Shown piece after piece: positions 42,451 through 51,321 of a stretch of 64,000 nt of DNA. This DNA comes from Erythrobacter aureus (GTDB lineage Bacteria > Pseudomonadota > Alphaproteobacteria > Sphingomonadales > Sphingomonadaceae). The notes below the pieces were generated by a model. The model had not been told where the DNA came from, searched no databases, and saw nothing but the letters and a program-made list of their open reading frames with translations. The stretch is taken from contig NZ_CP031358.1 of assembly GCF_003355455.1 (NCBI RefSeq), forward strand, positions 310,001 through 374,000, given 5' to 3'. Position numbers and translations under genes: made by a program. Positions within the stretch are counted from its first letter, which is position 1. The number at the start of each line of letters is the position of its first letter.

Positions 42451-43887
42451 TTAGCTCAAGACTACATCATTGAAGGCATTGGCGAGACCATTCCCAGCAC
42501 CGCTTCTTACCTGCACCATTGCGGAATAACGGGGCTTGATGAATTTCAGCTTCCCGGTCTTCAGGCCGAGCTTACGCTCAGCTTTCGAGTGATGCATGTC
42601 ATGGAGGCCGAGGATCATGGTCATAGCTGAGTTGGCGATGAGATCTTCGGGGAAGTGGTCGAAGTTCTGGCTGACCAAGATGAGGCCCACACCGAATTTA
42701 CGGACCTCGCGCGCCATGCGGTTGATGATGTGCTCGCCGTCGGTGGACATGAATTTGTGAGCCTCATCGATCACGATGAAGGTGTCTGGCGCATCCTTCT
42801 GGCCGCGAGATTTCGCCTCGACGAAAAGGCGCTCAAGCAGGACCTCGGCGAACATCGACTGCTCGTCTTCGGAAAGTGCTTTGATGTCGTAGACGCGAAG
42901 CGGATCGCTCTGGCTGAAATCAGGGGGCTGGTCCTTGAAGATGCCAGCGGCATCCAGGCCCTTGATGCGCTCATGCACTGCCTTGAGAACCTCGACACTG
43001 TCGTACTTGATGTATTCCTCGAGCTCTCGACCGGATTTGATGGACTGCAGGAAAGCGTCGTAGGTGTCGGAGGCCTTGGTGATCGCGGAATCGAGTTTGC
43101 TGCTGTCGGTGTTGGTGCCTTTCACCGACTCCTTGTTGATTTTCTTTGCGAGCTTTTCGATTTCGCCGAGGATATGATTGACCTCAACGCCGTCTGCATT
43201 CTTGGCGAGCTGCTGGACCTCTGTGAGAGCCCTCTTGGCGAGATCGGAATCCGCACCCTCTTGCCGTGCAAGACGGTTCACCATGTGCAGAGCACGGTAG
43301 GCGTCAGCCCCGCCGCCGGTGACGAGAACATTCAGGCGCCATGCGCACATAGCTGCCAAATCGGATATGCCGGGATGGCGCTTCGTCTTTGCAGTGCGGC
43401 CACGAGCCTTTGGGTTGCTACGAGGATCCCAGGTGCGCGGGTCTTTGGGGTCATAGCCATTGGCCGTGTAAAGGTCGGAGAGCAGGGCGCGCAGAGTTGC
43501 CTCTTGGCGGACGCCGAGCTTGGTCGTGGTCCGGTTGATCATGGCAATGATGGAGTTGATGCGCCGCCGAACGCCGCCGAACTCTGGATCAGTGACCACC
43601 TCGAGAGGGTTGAGCCCATACTCGGTGGTTTCCGAGAATATGACGCGATTATTCGCTTGGGGCGCAATGTCCCCATGAACATCGAGAATGTGGATGTTCA
43701 CGTTCCGGTTGGCCTCGATCAGGCTCCGAATGAGATAGCGCAGGCGGTAGGTCTTACCGACACCCGAGGACCCGACGATCATAGCGTGCCCTGAAATAGC
43801 GCGCGACGGATCCCAGACAATCATTGGATTGTCCTGCGGGTTCTTGCTGGGGAATTTTGCCCGACCGATATCTACCATCATGTTCAT
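42451..43887 (-). CDS. HerA/VirB4-like P-loop ATPase, 478 aa
   Basis: Walker A is VGSSGVGKTYRLRYL (about residues 39-46 for GSSGVGKT) and Walker B is FIVIDEAHKFM (about 375), followed by the sensor-like VGLILVSQNFDHFP. These are features of the HerA/FtsK/VirB4 superfamily of hexameric DNA or protein motors. An insertion of about 150 helical residues lies between. The gene is divergent from the pilus operon and may serve conjugative transfer or pilus function, but no relaxase is in the window. Start choice between two close ATGs (43887 or 43881) is uncertain. Confidence 0.8.
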   Translation of the reverse strand: MNMMVDIGRAKFPSKNPQDNPMIVWDPSRAISGHAMIVGSSGVGKTYRLRYLIRSLIEANRNVNIHILDVHGDIAPQANNRVIFSETTEYGLNPLEVVTDPEFGGVRRRINSIIAMINRTTTKLGVRQEATLRALLSDLYTANGYDPKDPRTWDPRSNPKARGRTAKTKRHPGISDLAAMCAWRLNVLVTGGGADAYRALHMVNRLARQEGADSDLAKRALTEVQQLAKNADGVEVNHILGEIEKLAKKINKESVKGTNTDSSKLDSAITKASDTYDAFLQSIKSGRELEEYIKYDSVEVLKAVHERIKGLDAAGIFKDQPPDFSQSDPLRVYDIKALSEDEQSMFAEVLLERLFVEAKSRGQKDAPDTFIVIDEAHKFMSTDGEHIINRMAREVRKFGVGLILVSQNFDHFPEDLIANSAMTMILGLHDMHHSKAERKLGLKTGKLKFIKPRYSAMVQVRSGAGNGLANAFNDVVLS

Positions 43888-43955
43888 CCGGCCAGAATAG
43901 GAAGAACTGGCATCTGCGTCGACAGGTTTTTGCGTGTTCGCGTGATAACATCCAG

Positions 43956-44025
43956 AATCATCCAGAAGATTCCTTAACGGATGAGGGAAATCCGCAAATT
44001 ATCGCTTGCTTGTCCTGAAAAATCC
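43956..44025 (+). promoter_or_regulatory. Repeated-element promoter region of the pilus operon
   Basis: ATCCAGAA occurs twice in tandem, followed by GATTCCTTAACGG and, at 44013-44025, TCCTGAAAAATCC. The 182-bp gap separates the HerA-like gene from the first pilus gene. The 13-mer is exactly repeated at 16461-16473. The elements probably belong to divergent promoters. Confidence 0.45.
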
Positions 44026-44069
44026 CCCCATCAGGAGGTGTCAAAGTTCCACACTCGGGGGTTTACGAG

Positions 44070-44603
44070 ATGTATATTGGTTCGCCCAAGGCCGTCGTTA
44101 TGGCCGGCGCAGCTCTTGTCATGGCAGCGGCACAGCCGCTCGCCGCGCAGTCCAATCCGTTCCTGCCAGCGGCAGGCGCGTCGAAGGCTGAGGTCGAGAG
44201 GATCGTTGAGGCCAAGGTGAAAGCCATGGCTGCCGAGGGCGCTATCGGCTCTGCAGCTCCAGCTGGCGCTGCGCCGCCTGTTGCAGGCGCTCCGGGCGTT
44301 GCTGGGGTGCCGTGCCCTCCGGGGGTTCCGGGCGCAGGGGCGACTCCGGGCCCTGGGGCTCCGGTGAACGAGATGTCTGGAGCTTGCGTCCCGGGCGGCA
44401 TGATGCCTCCGGGCGCATTTGGCGCAGAAGGGGTTCAGATGCCTCTGGGCGCCGTGGAAGGAAAGTTGGCGGAAGGCGCGCGGTTTATCGGCTGCATCAA
44501 CGGCGTCCCGAAGTTCGCTCTCAAGAACGGGACGCGACTGACCTTCACTAAGGCGGAAGTTTCGAAGGGCGTGGAGGCTGGTGTCATTCCGGCCTGCCGC
44601 TGA
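44070..44603 (+). CDS. Exported Gly/Pro-rich protein, first gene of the pilus operon, 177 aa
   Basis: A signal peptide is likely (VVMAGAALVMAAAQPLAAQ). The centre (about residues 60-120) is Pro/Gly/Ala rich with collagen-like spacing, and the C-terminus has a small domain with RFIGCINGVPKFALKNGTRLTF and two Cys. It sits where a PilM/PilL-like factor lies in R64-type loci. No homology to those is visible. It may be a periplasmic pilot or alignment component. Confidence 0.65.
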   Translation: MYIGSPKAVVMAGAALVMAAAQPLAAQSNPFLPAAGASKAEVERIVEAKVKAMAAEGAIGSAAPAGAAPPVAGAPGVAGVPCPPGVPGAGATPGPGAPVNEMSGACVPGGMMPPGAFGAEGVQMPLGAVEGKLAEGARFIGCINGVPKFALKNGTRLTFTKAEVSKGVEAGVIPACR

Positions 44604-44629
44604 CTCGATCTGAAAAACAGGGGGTATAG

Positions 44630-46477
44630 ATGACCTTTTTTCGTGGGCGCACCAAGCAGGCGCTTCTTCTCACGGCCGCGGCTCTTACCGTGGCAGGATG
44701 TTCGGCTCGCGGCGGAGTTCCGCATGTCGACCGCATGACGCCGATGGAGGCTTCGACAATCGAGCGTTCGGTTGGTCGCGGTCTGGACAACTCTCGTCCG
44801 GCGGTGCGTCGCGTTAAGCTATCTGGCGATTTCTTTGCTCTCAAGCCGATGGGCGGCGACATGCCGAAGGCCATCAGCGATGCGCGCGTGCGGATCGATT
44901 TCGGCGGGCAGACGCCCACGTTCGACGATCTCACGATGCTTCTCGAAGATCGCGGCCTTTCGGTCGTACTTGGCTGGGACGACGGAAGCCTGGGGGCAGG
45001 TTCGGGTGCATCGGCATCGTCTGTCGAAGTCAGCAATACGAGCAACGAGGGCGGCGCGAATGGCGGCGCAGAAACGAATAGCTCGCAGAGTGTTCGAGTC
45101 GGCAGCTCCGCGTACAATATCCGCTCGCGTTCGCTTCCCTTTCGCCGTTTCGAAGGAACGCTTGGCGGTTTGTTCCGCCAGCTGGAGCGTTCGATGGGCG
45201 TTACGATCTGGTGGAACGAGGGTATCTACGTTTCGCCGGTCGGCCGCTATTCGGTGATGCTCCCGCAGAACCGCGAGCTGATGCAGCAGGTGGTTACCGA
45301 GCTGGAAGCGAAGGGCGCGACGAATGTCGTCGCTTCGATCCAGGCCGGCACAGTGTCGTTCGTGGCTCCGGGCGCGCTGGCCGAGCAGGTTATCCGCCCG
45401 TATTTGCTTCGCCTCGGTCGCAATGCGGCTGAAGTGACGATGCAGGTCGCACTCGTTTCGGTAACGATGAACGAGGATACCTCGCGTGGCTTCGACTGGT
45501 CGCAGTTCAACCTGACGTTCGGTGATCCGTACAGCACGACCGGCAGTAGCGGGTCGGACGGCGGCCTGACTGAAGGTGGTGGCGCAGGGGAATTTCTGGC
45601 TGGCGATGGGAATGGCAATGGGTCGGTTGGCGGTGGACTGCCTACCGATGGACTGTTCTCGTTCGGCAATGATGCGCTTCGTTATTTCAATCCCGGCGTC
45701 AAACTGTTCGGCGATCGTCGTCCTCTCGACATCGTGGGCGCCATCAAATTCCTCTCGACGTATGGTGAGACTGCGGTCGACCAGAACGTCGAACTTCGCA
45801 CTCTGGCCGGCACGGCTGTCAATTGGCGGTCGGGCGAGACCATCCCGTATGTCTCGGGGGTTTCGGCAACGACCGGCTTCAATGGCGGCGGCAGCGGCGG
45901 GGGCGGTTTCGGCGGTGGCGCCGTTGGTGCTGCGCAGACCGAAACACTGGAGACGGGCCTGACGCTCGATCTGGCGCCCAATTATGAGGCGAATGGGGGC
46001 CTCGTGACTGTGGCTTTCGAGCTCGAGCTTACCGAACTCGTCGAAATGGTCGAACTCAACGCAGGTAACCAGCTCGGCACGTTCACGCAGCCGCGGACGC
46101 GCGAGCAGAAGCTCGACGACATCGTCCGTATTCCGGTCGGTGAGACTGTCGTGCTCGGCGGCCTTCGCCGGCAGGTGGCGTCGACCAATCGCAATGGGCC
46201 TCTTTCGCTCTACAGCATCGGCTCGAAGAACAAGCGCAGTGAAACGCAGACGGTGTTCATTATCATGCGCCCGTCGGTGACGGTTTATGAGGTCGAAGGC
46301 CTCACGCACAGCCTTCCCAGTCGGATCGGCGATATCACGGTGAACGCCGATGGCTCCGCGTGGGAGCCGCAGGCTGGCGATTACCGCGGGACGAATATGT
46401 TCGGCGCGAGCACGGACACTCCCGGCCCCGAACGCCGCCGCTCGATGGCCCAGCCGGAGAAGTCGAATGATGACTGA
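44630..46477 (+). CDS. Type IVb pilus secretin (PilN/BfpB-like) lipoprotein, 615 aa
   Basis: A lipobox (VAGC, Cys24) marks an outer-membrane lipoprotein. Secretin N-domains occupy about residues 140-290 and the pore-forming secretin domain about 370-590 (LSTYGETAVDQNVELRTLAG, then IRIPVGETVVLGGLRRQ-like RIPVGETVVLGGL). Gly-rich loops are inserted at about 300-330 and 420-440. This is the channel through which the pilus fibre leaves the cell. The gene overlaps the PilO-like gene by 11 nt. The lipobox removes the need for a separate pilotin, as in PilN of R64. Confidence 0.9.
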   Translation: MTFFRGRTKQALLLTAAALTVAGCSARGGVPHVDRMTPMEASTIERSVGRGLDNSRPAVRRVKLSGDFFALKPMGGDMPKAISDARVRIDFGGQTPTFDDLTMLLEDRGLSVVLGWDDGSLGAGSGASASSVEVSNTSNEGGANGGAETNSSQSVRVGSSAYNIRSRSLPFRRFEGTLGGLFRQLERSMGVTIWWNEGIYVSPVGRYSVMLPQNRELMQQVVTELEAKGATNVVASIQAGTVSFVAPGALAEQVIRPYLLRLGRNAAEVTMQVALVSVTMNEDTSRGFDWSQFNLTFGDPYSTTGSSGSDGGLTEGGGAGEFLAGDGNGNGSVGGGLPTDGLFSFGNDALRYFNPGVKLFGDRRPLDIVGAIKFLSTYGETAVDQNVELRTLAGTAVNWRSGETIPYVSGVSATTGFNGGGSGGGGFGGGAVGAAQTETLETGLTLDLAPNYEANGGLVTVAFELELTELVEMVELNAGNQLGTFTQPRTREQKLDDIVRIPVGETVVLGGLRRQVASTNRNGPLSLYSIGSKNKRSETQTVFIIMRPSVTVYEVEGLTHSLPSRIGDITVNADGSAWEPQAGDYRGTNMFGASTDTPGPERRRSMAQPEKSNDD

Positions 46478-47492
46478 TGCAAGCGCCGGTTCGGTGTCGT
46501 TCGCGTCGGATGATGATGAAGGCATCGAAGATGTAGATGCGGGGGCAGAGTCGGCGGAACTGGTCGACGAAGTCCCCTCCGACGATGTGAAGCCGAAGCG
46601 TAAATTTGGCAGCAAGGCGAAGGACAAGAAGCCGAAGAAAGCCAAGAAGCCGAAGGTCAAGGAAGTCTCTGCGGAGGAGATGCCTCTCCCTACGCAGGTG
46701 AATATCGACTTCCTGCGCGGCATCACGAAGGTGAGCGAAGCCGAGCTGCTTGGGCGCGCTTTCATCGAGAAGAACTTCGACGCGCCGAACGCCTCGTTCG
46801 TTTACGTCCAGAAGTGGCGCGACGGCTGTGTGATCGAAATGCAGGAAGGCGGGGGGTATGCCTACCTTCCAGAACTTCTGGCGAAGTTGGACGAAAATCC
46901 GGATGCAGTTGTCGCACTCCCGATGTCTGGCCGAATGCTTCAGGTCAAAATCGACAGCGAGACGGGCACGCTCGAGGCTGTCCTTCTCGCGACGTCGCAG
47001 GAACCTCCTGCGAATGCGTTTATCGCACTGCCGACGGCGAAGATGTCGGCTTTCGACAGGCGTGGCTCGAAGGTGTTTGCCGCTGGCGTGGGATTGCTTG
47101 GTGCAAGCACGATCGCGTTGGCGTTCTCAGTCGCCGGCCTATTCATCGATACGGAAGCGTGGGCGTTGCCTTACGTCCAGCAGACTGCCGTAGAGGACCT
47201 TCCGAGCGCGCAAGCGGATAGCTTGGTCCAAGCGCTCAGCGGTGCGGACTGCATCGCGAAGATGGAATACGCGCAGGGCAGTTGGAAGATCGTTCGTGGC
47301 TGGGACAATGGGGTCGGGATGTGCTCGTCGAGCTCACAGCCTGCGCCGAGTGGCGAGGCCGCGGTAGGTGGGGTCGATCCGTTAGAGGGTGGGCCGCCGC
47401 TGCCGGGCTCGATGCCGCTCCCAGGAGCAATTCCTGTTCCGGGTCCAGGGGTTGCCCCGATGCCCGCGCCGCCCACTCCGGGCGGCATGTAA
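46467..47492 (+). CDS. PilO-like bitopic inner-membrane protein, 341 aa
   Basis: The cytoplasmic N-terminal part is acidic then strongly basic (about residues 40-65, KDKKPKKAKKPKVK), followed by an alpha/beta domain. A single transmembrane segment lies at about 205-230 (AAGVGLLGASTIALAFSVAGLF), then a periplasmic domain with two Cys and a Pro/Gly-rich tail. Position after the secretin and topology fit PilO (R64) or BfpC-type alignment proteins. The start ATG at 46467 overlaps the secretin stop, with GGAG 7 nt before it. Confidence 0.7.
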   Translation: MMTDASAGSVSFASDDDEGIEDVDAGAESAELVDEVPSDDVKPKRKFGSKAKDKKPKKAKKPKVKEVSAEEMPLPTQVNIDFLRGITKVSEAELLGRAFIEKNFDAPNASFVYVQKWRDGCVIEMQEGGGYAYLPELLAKLDENPDAVVALPMSGRMLQVKIDSETGTLEAVLLATSQEPPANAFIALPTAKMSAFDRRGSKVFAAGVGLLGASTIALAFSVAGLFIDTEAWALPYVQQTAVEDLPSAQADSLVQALSGADCIAKMEYAQGSWKIVRGWDNGVGMCSSSSQPAPSGEAAVGGVDPLEGGPPLPGSMPLPGAIPVPGPGVAPMPAPPTPGGM

Positions 47493-47543
47493 TCTAGCGA
47501 TCGATCAGCTTGGTCTTCCAAGCTGGATGCGAAAGGAAATCTT

Positions 47544-47915
47544 ATGTTGGATCCAGTCCAGCGCCGCCGTTACGGGGTGACAGCTCTTGCATTGAGCGCC
47601 GTATTCATTGGCCTCTCGGTCGCAGGCGGAGCAGCTACGGCGATGCGGCGAGATGCTGTCGTCGAGGAAATCAGCGCTTCGGAGGCGAAGTGCCAGCAGA
47701 GCATCACTGCTCTTGGTGCTTCCAGCGTCCAGATCAACGGCGATAGCCTTACGGCTGAATGGGTCGGCGTTGATGGAGGTTATAGCGCCATGGGCACCGC
47801 GTCTGCGGCAGCCATGTCTTGCCCTGGCTGGAAAATGAAGGCCTTTTGCATGGGGCAGGAGTGCACCAATGCTGGGGTCACTCTGCAGATGAGCAGGGCA
47901 ATCGAGGAAGATTAA
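47544..47915 (+). CDS. PilP-like bitopic protein, 123 aa
   Basis: An N-terminal transmembrane segment (ALALSAVFIGLSVAGGAATAM, about 14-34) is followed by a small periplasmic domain with four Cys (KCQQS, SCPGWKMKAFCMGQECT). Its size and position after the PilO-like gene match PilP in R64-like loci. The Cys-rich domain would need oxidation, for which the DsbA-like protein at 58953 is a candidate. It ends 265 nt before the first pilin, with a promoter-like region between. Confidence 0.65.
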   Translation: MLDPVQRRRYGVTALALSAVFIGLSVAGGAATAMRRDAVVEEISASEAKCQQSITALGASSVQINGDSLTAEWVGVDGGYSAMGTASAAAMSCPGWKMKAFCMGQECTNAGVTLQMSRAIEED

Positions 47916-47983
47916 GGTCGGAAAGTCTGGAATCAATCAGGAAAAATACGCATTTTTGCAAAAATATCCTGATCAGGTGTTGC

Positions 47984-47998
47984 GTTCTTCCTAAAACA
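47984..47998 (+). repeat. Intergenic element GTTCTTCCTAAAACA, copy 2
   Basis: This is an exact copy of the element at 1007-1021 (minus strand), about 180 bp upstream of the first pilin gene. AT-rich relatives CAGGAAAAATACG (47938) and ATATCCTGATCAGG (47964) lie just before it. It likely marks the pilin operon promoter. Confidence 0.5.
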
Positions 47999-48180
47999 GG
48001 GAATATTTGGAACATCCTCGGAGTGACACTCTCACTTCTCTTTGGATGCGGTGACGGGCTTCGGGACGCCCATATCCGGTCTAGTCAGTCTTATCGGTCG
48101 AAGGTCGAGGGGGCAGGCGCGCGAGTTCGTCCCGTTCATCTATGAGCCCTGCATAGCGGGGGGCAAAACAAGAGGTAGTT

Positions 48181-48681
48181 ATGTCGCAAGTTCTTATCGG
48201 TATTATCGGTGTTATCCTGTTCATCGGCCTGGCGCTCGCCGGCGCGATGTTCCTCGGTCCGCGTTTCCAGGAATCGGCCAACAACAGCCGCGCTTCGGCT
48301 TCGCTGCAGGCAGTCGCTCAGATATCTCAGGCGGCAAATATGTATCAGCTGCAGGAAGGTTTCGCGGCGGCGAACACCGGGGCGCTGACCAGCGGTGGCT
48401 ATCTGAAGGCGGTGCCGGTCAATCCCGTCAGCAACGCGAACGAACCGATTCTGGTCAATTACCTCGGCGGCACGCCTGCGGTGATGGATCATGTGGAGAT
48501 GGTTATCGGCGGCAATGGCGATGCCGGCACGGGGCAGATCTGCACGGCGATCAACAAGCAGGCAACCGGTGGCGCAGGCACTCCGCCGACTGCACAGCCG
48601 ACGGGCGCGACCACGGACGGCGTGTCGGGCTGCTATAACGACACGACCAACAATCAGTACAAGGTCTGGGCGCGCATCTAA
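48181..48681 (+). CDS. Pilin paralogue 1 (PilS-like), probable major pilin, 166 aa
   Basis: The protein begins directly with the hydrophobic helix (MSQVLIGIIGVILFIGLALAG) without a charged leader or a Glu5. It continues as an amphipathic helix (SASLQAVAQISQAANMYQL) and ends with a loop between two Cys (QICTAINKQ and SGCYN), the pattern of type IVb PilS pilins with a disulfide D-region. AGAGGT precedes the ATG. An attenuator-like terminator follows it, which would make this pilin the most abundant. This is the first of six closely related paralogues. Confidence 0.8.
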   Translation: MSQVLIGIIGVILFIGLALAGAMFLGPRFQESANNSRASASLQAVAQISQAANMYQLQEGFAAANTGALTSGGYLKAVPVNPVSNANEPILVNYLGGTPAVMDHVEMVIGGNGDAGTGQICTAINKQATGGAGTPPTAQPTGATTDGVSGCYNDTTNNQYKVWARI

Positions 48682-48707
48682 GCGTTCGGCCTGAAGCTGA
48701 AAAAATC

Positions 48708-48741
48708 GGGGAGGGTAGGATGTCCTGCTCTCCCCTTTTTT
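48708..48741 (+). terminator. Intra-operon terminator between pilin 1 and pilin 2
   Basis: GGGGAG and CTCCCC arms are followed by TTTTTT. Inside the pilin operon it should reduce read-through, giving more transcript of pilin 1 than of pilins 2-5. Confidence 0.7.
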
Positions 48742-48770
48742 ATGGAAAGTAGAAACTAAAGGGGGGCATA

Positions 48771-49268
48771 ATGTCTCAAGTTCTTATTGGCATCATCGGT
48801 GTCATTCTCTTTATTGGCCTGGCGCTCGCCGGCGCGATGTTCCTTGGGCCGCGATTTCAGGAATCGGCTGCAAACAGTCGTGCGTCGGCCGCTATCCAGG
48901 CGGTCACTCAGGTTGCACAGGCGACGAATCTTTACATGCTGGATGAGGGGCGTCCGCCCCCGCCGACGAACGCGCAGGTTTTGGTCGATGCAGGGTATCT
49001 CAAAGCGGTCCCGGTGAACCCGATTACCTCGTCTAGTCCGCCTCAGCTCTGGGAAATGGCGGGCGGGCCCAATCATGTCGATATGATTGTCATGCATGGA
49101 GGCTCCCTTGCGGATGATGGCGCCAAGGCTGTTTGTGATGCCATCAACAAGCAAAGCACTGGGTATGAGGGGCCAACGCCTACGGCGGACCCTACAATGA
49201 CCAGCGACGGCGTCAGTGGCTGCTGGAGGGCTTCGTTCGGCGCCTACTATGTGTGGGCGAAAATTTAG
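48771..49268 (+). CDS. Pilin paralogue 2 (PilS-like), 165 aa
   Basis: The N-terminal 30 residues are identical to pilin 1 (MSQVLIGIIGVILFIGLALA onwards), again leaderless. The C-terminal Cys pair (VCDAINKQ and SGCWR) and AINKQ motif are kept, while the loop between is different (STGYEGPTPTADPT). AGGGGGG precedes the ATG. Likely a minor or variant pilin. Confidence 0.8.
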   Translation: MSQVLIGIIGVILFIGLALAGAMFLGPRFQESAANSRASAAIQAVTQVAQATNLYMLDEGRPPPPTNAQVLVDAGYLKAVPVNPITSSSPPQLWEMAGGPNHVDMIVMHGGSLADDGAKAVCDAINKQSTGYEGPTPTADPTMTSDGVSGCWRASFGAYYVWAKI

Positions 49269-49292
49269 ATAGCAGGAATTGGAGTTTTTTAA

Positions 49293-49808
49293 GTGTCTCA
49301 GGTTCTTATTGGCATCATCGGTGTCATTCTTTTTATCGGCCTGGCTCTCGCTGGCGCCATGTTCCTCGGCCCGCAGTTCCAGAAGACCTCGAGCACCAGC
49401 CGGGCGTCGGCGCATTTACAAGCCGCGGCCCAAATCGCTCATGCGGCCGATCTTTATCGGGCGCAGGAAGGCGTCTTCGCAACCAACCCGAGCAATCTGA
49501 TTGCCCGCGGGTATTTGAAGAACGTGCCGGTTAATCCGACTGCGCCGGTGTATCATCCGACGATGATGGACCGGTTCAATGCAGTAGGCGTGGAAACCAC
49601 GCCTACTGATGGTCAGCCAGAGTTTGTCTACTTTCGGGTGGGCAACAACAAGAACGATCGGGGCAATCAGGAGGTCTGCAAAGAGATCAACGTACAGAGC
49701 GGAGCGCCGGCGACTATCCCGATGACCGCGCCAGGGCTTACTACGCCCAACGGGGTGAGCGGCTGTTTCGATAACGGCTCATCCCTTCAGGCATGGACGA
49801 GGCTCTGA
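49293..49808 (+). CDS. Pilin paralogue 3 (PilS-like), 171 aa
   Basis: The start is GTG at 49293 with GGAG about 8 nt upstream. The N-terminal helix repeats the family sequence (GQVLIG-type MSQVLIGIIGVILFIGLALA), with QFQKTSSTSRASAHL following. The Cys pair is VCKEINVQ and SGCFD. The gene is 24 nt downstream of pilin 2. Confidence 0.8.
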   Translation: MSQVLIGIIGVILFIGLALAGAMFLGPQFQKTSSTSRASAHLQAAAQIAHAADLYRAQEGVFATNPSNLIARGYLKNVPVNPTAPVYHPTMMDRFNAVGVETTPTDGQPEFVYFRVGNNKNDRGNQEVCKEINVQSGAPATIPMTAPGLTTPNGVSGCFDNGSSLQAWTRL

Positions 49809-49900
49809 AAAAAATCTGGAAAGTCGGCGGCTTCGGGAAACCCTTATTGACCTGAGCCGCCGCTTCTTTGAGAATTCCTGACTAGCGCAAAGAGGTAGGT

Positions 49901-50413
49901 ATGTCGCAAATTCTGCTCGGCATCATTGGCGTAACGATCTTCATCATCTCCGCGATCGCGGGGGTGAGTTACCTCGGCCCTACCTTCATGCAATCGACGA
50001 CTGATAGCGAGGCCGGAGTAGGCCTCCAAGGGCTGTCCCAGATCTCGATGGCGATCCATTTGAGGGAGATGGAAACTCAGTCCGCAACAGAGGTGGGTTT
50101 CAACCTGGACGGTTTAGCGCCGGATTACCTTCCGGAAATTCCGGAAAACCCATTCTCCGCGATTGATCCCATTCTCGTGACCGGCGTGGGCACTTTGGCT
50201 CAGCGACCTGGTGAATTCGTTCTAATGCCTGTCGAGACGGCAAACGCGCAACAGATATGCAACTCGATCAGCCGACAGGGCGGCGGCTCTGATGTTGCTC
50301 CGAACATCTTCATTTCCGAGATCGTGGAGCCTCTTGGCTGCTTTCGCAGCAAGAAGGAATATGCCGGCGGTGCCGTGAACATCGGAGACTTCGTAGCCTA
50401 TGTAAGGATCTGA
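49901..50413 (+). CDS. Pilin paralogue 4, divergent, 170 aa
   Basis: The start MSQILLGIIGVTIFIISAIAG keeps the leaderless hydrophobic form. The ending has ICNSISRQ and LGCFR as the Cys pair. The middle is diverged from pilins 1-3, with LREMETQSATEV. AGAGGT precedes the ATG. It could be a minor pilin with a priming or regulatory role. Confidence 0.75.
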   Translation: MSQILLGIIGVTIFIISAIAGVSYLGPTFMQSTTDSEAGVGLQGLSQISMAIHLREMETQSATEVGFNLDGLAPDYLPEIPENPFSAIDPILVTGVGTLAQRPGEFVLMPVETANAQQICNSISRQGGGSDVAPNIFISEIVEPLGCFRSKKEYAGGAVNIGDFVAYVRI

Positions 50414-50427
50414 TTGAGGAGCCTGAG

Positions 50428-50979
50428 TTGTCGAGTGTTCTGGTTGGTATAATTGCGGTAATCCTCTTCATCGGCTTGGCGATCGTTTCCTCGCTGTATT
50501 TGGGCGGACAGTTCAACACCGCGAGTGCGAAGAGCCAAGCGCTCGAGATGACCAATAAGGCATCGCAGTTGAACCAGGCTACGGCGCTTTACTGGACGGA
50601 GCAGGGGCGTCCCGTGGTTGCGAGATCATCGGTGAGAAGCCTGCTCGAGAAGGGATACCTCAAGAAGGTCCCCGTTAATCCGTACATCGACCGTGGAGGG
50701 GCGCCTTTCAGGATGCTTTTCTCCGGGGATGTCTACAGCGCGAATTATTACGCTGACGTGATCATCGTGGATATGGGGCAAGACGAGGATGCAAAAGAGG
50801 TCTGTTCGGCGATCAACAGACAGGCTTCTCATTCTGGGACCATTCCGGAGATTGACGTGTCCGAGGGCGCACGCGTTTCCGCGATGACGGAAGCCCCTAC
50901 GGGGTGCTTCCAGATGCATGACGTGGGCATCTATGGTGAAGCTGGGCCGCATAGCTACATCATGTATTCCCGCCTCTGA
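50428..50979 (+). CDS. Pilin paralogue 5, 183 aa
   Basis: The start is TTG at 50428 with GGAG 6 nt upstream. The N-terminus is MSSVLVGIIAVILFIGLAIV, leaderless. The C-terminal Cys pair is VCSAINRQ and TGCFQ. The gene is 14 nt downstream of pilin 4, followed by two ATCCAGAAACTTCCT repeats. Confidence 0.76.
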   Translation: MSSVLVGIIAVILFIGLAIVSSLYLGGQFNTASAKSQALEMTNKASQLNQATALYWTEQGRPVVARSSVRSLLEKGYLKKVPVNPYIDRGGAPFRMLFSGDVYSANYYADVIIVDMGQDEDAKEVCSAINRQASHSGTIPEIDVSEGARVSAMTEAPTGCFQMHDVGIYGEAGPHSYIMYSRL

Positions 50980-51049
50980 TCCAGAAACTTCCTCAAAGCG
51001 CCTATTTGCCTTGCCGAATTGCCCCTGCTGGTTTATCCAGAAACTTCCT
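50979..51049 (+). repeat. Direct repeat ATCCAGAAACTTCCT, two copies
   Basis: The 15-mer ATCCAGAAACTTCCT occurs at 50979-50993 and at 51035-51049. The copies straddle the stop of pilin 5 and the leader of the 80-aa gene. They belong to the same element family as 43956 and 1007 and may be promoter or operator half-sites. Confidence 0.6.
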
Positions 51050-51072
51050 GATCCAATTAGGGGGCAATCAAA

Positions 51073-51315
51073 GTGGCTACTCGAAATGCTCCTGCACCGA
51101 AGAGCGTGCAGGATAAAGTAACGATGGTGAGCAAGGGCGCGCGGATCACCGACGCGATCCTCGCAGTGGTTTTTCTCGGCCTGGCAGTTTTCTGGGGCGG
51201 GTGGTTCTGGTGGGCGTCTTCGGCGTTCTGCGCCGCAACCGCGATCATCGGTCCGATCGACCATATGTACGCGTGGGTTCGCGACCGCTTCCTTCAGGTG
51301 AAGCAGGGAAAGTAA
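51073..51315 (+). CDS. Small membrane protein within the pilus operon, 80 aa
   Basis: The start is GTG at 51073, following AGGGGG about 9 nt before it. There are two hydrophobic segments (about residues 26-45 and 47-62, the second with GWFWWASS). The basic N-terminus and tail suggest an inner-membrane hairpin. It may serve the pilus assembly platform. Family unknown. Confidence 0.65.
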   Translation: MATRNAPAPKSVQDKVTMVSKGARITDAILAVVFLGLAVFWGGWFWWASSAFCAATAIIGPIDHMYAWVRDRFLQVKQGK

Positions 51316-51321
51316 TCCGCG

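Noticed and set aside
44819..46765. 648-codon minus-strand frame over the secretin gene
   Set aside because: The plus-strand secretin has clear domain motifs and a lipobox; the antisense product is Arg/Ala-rich without any motif.
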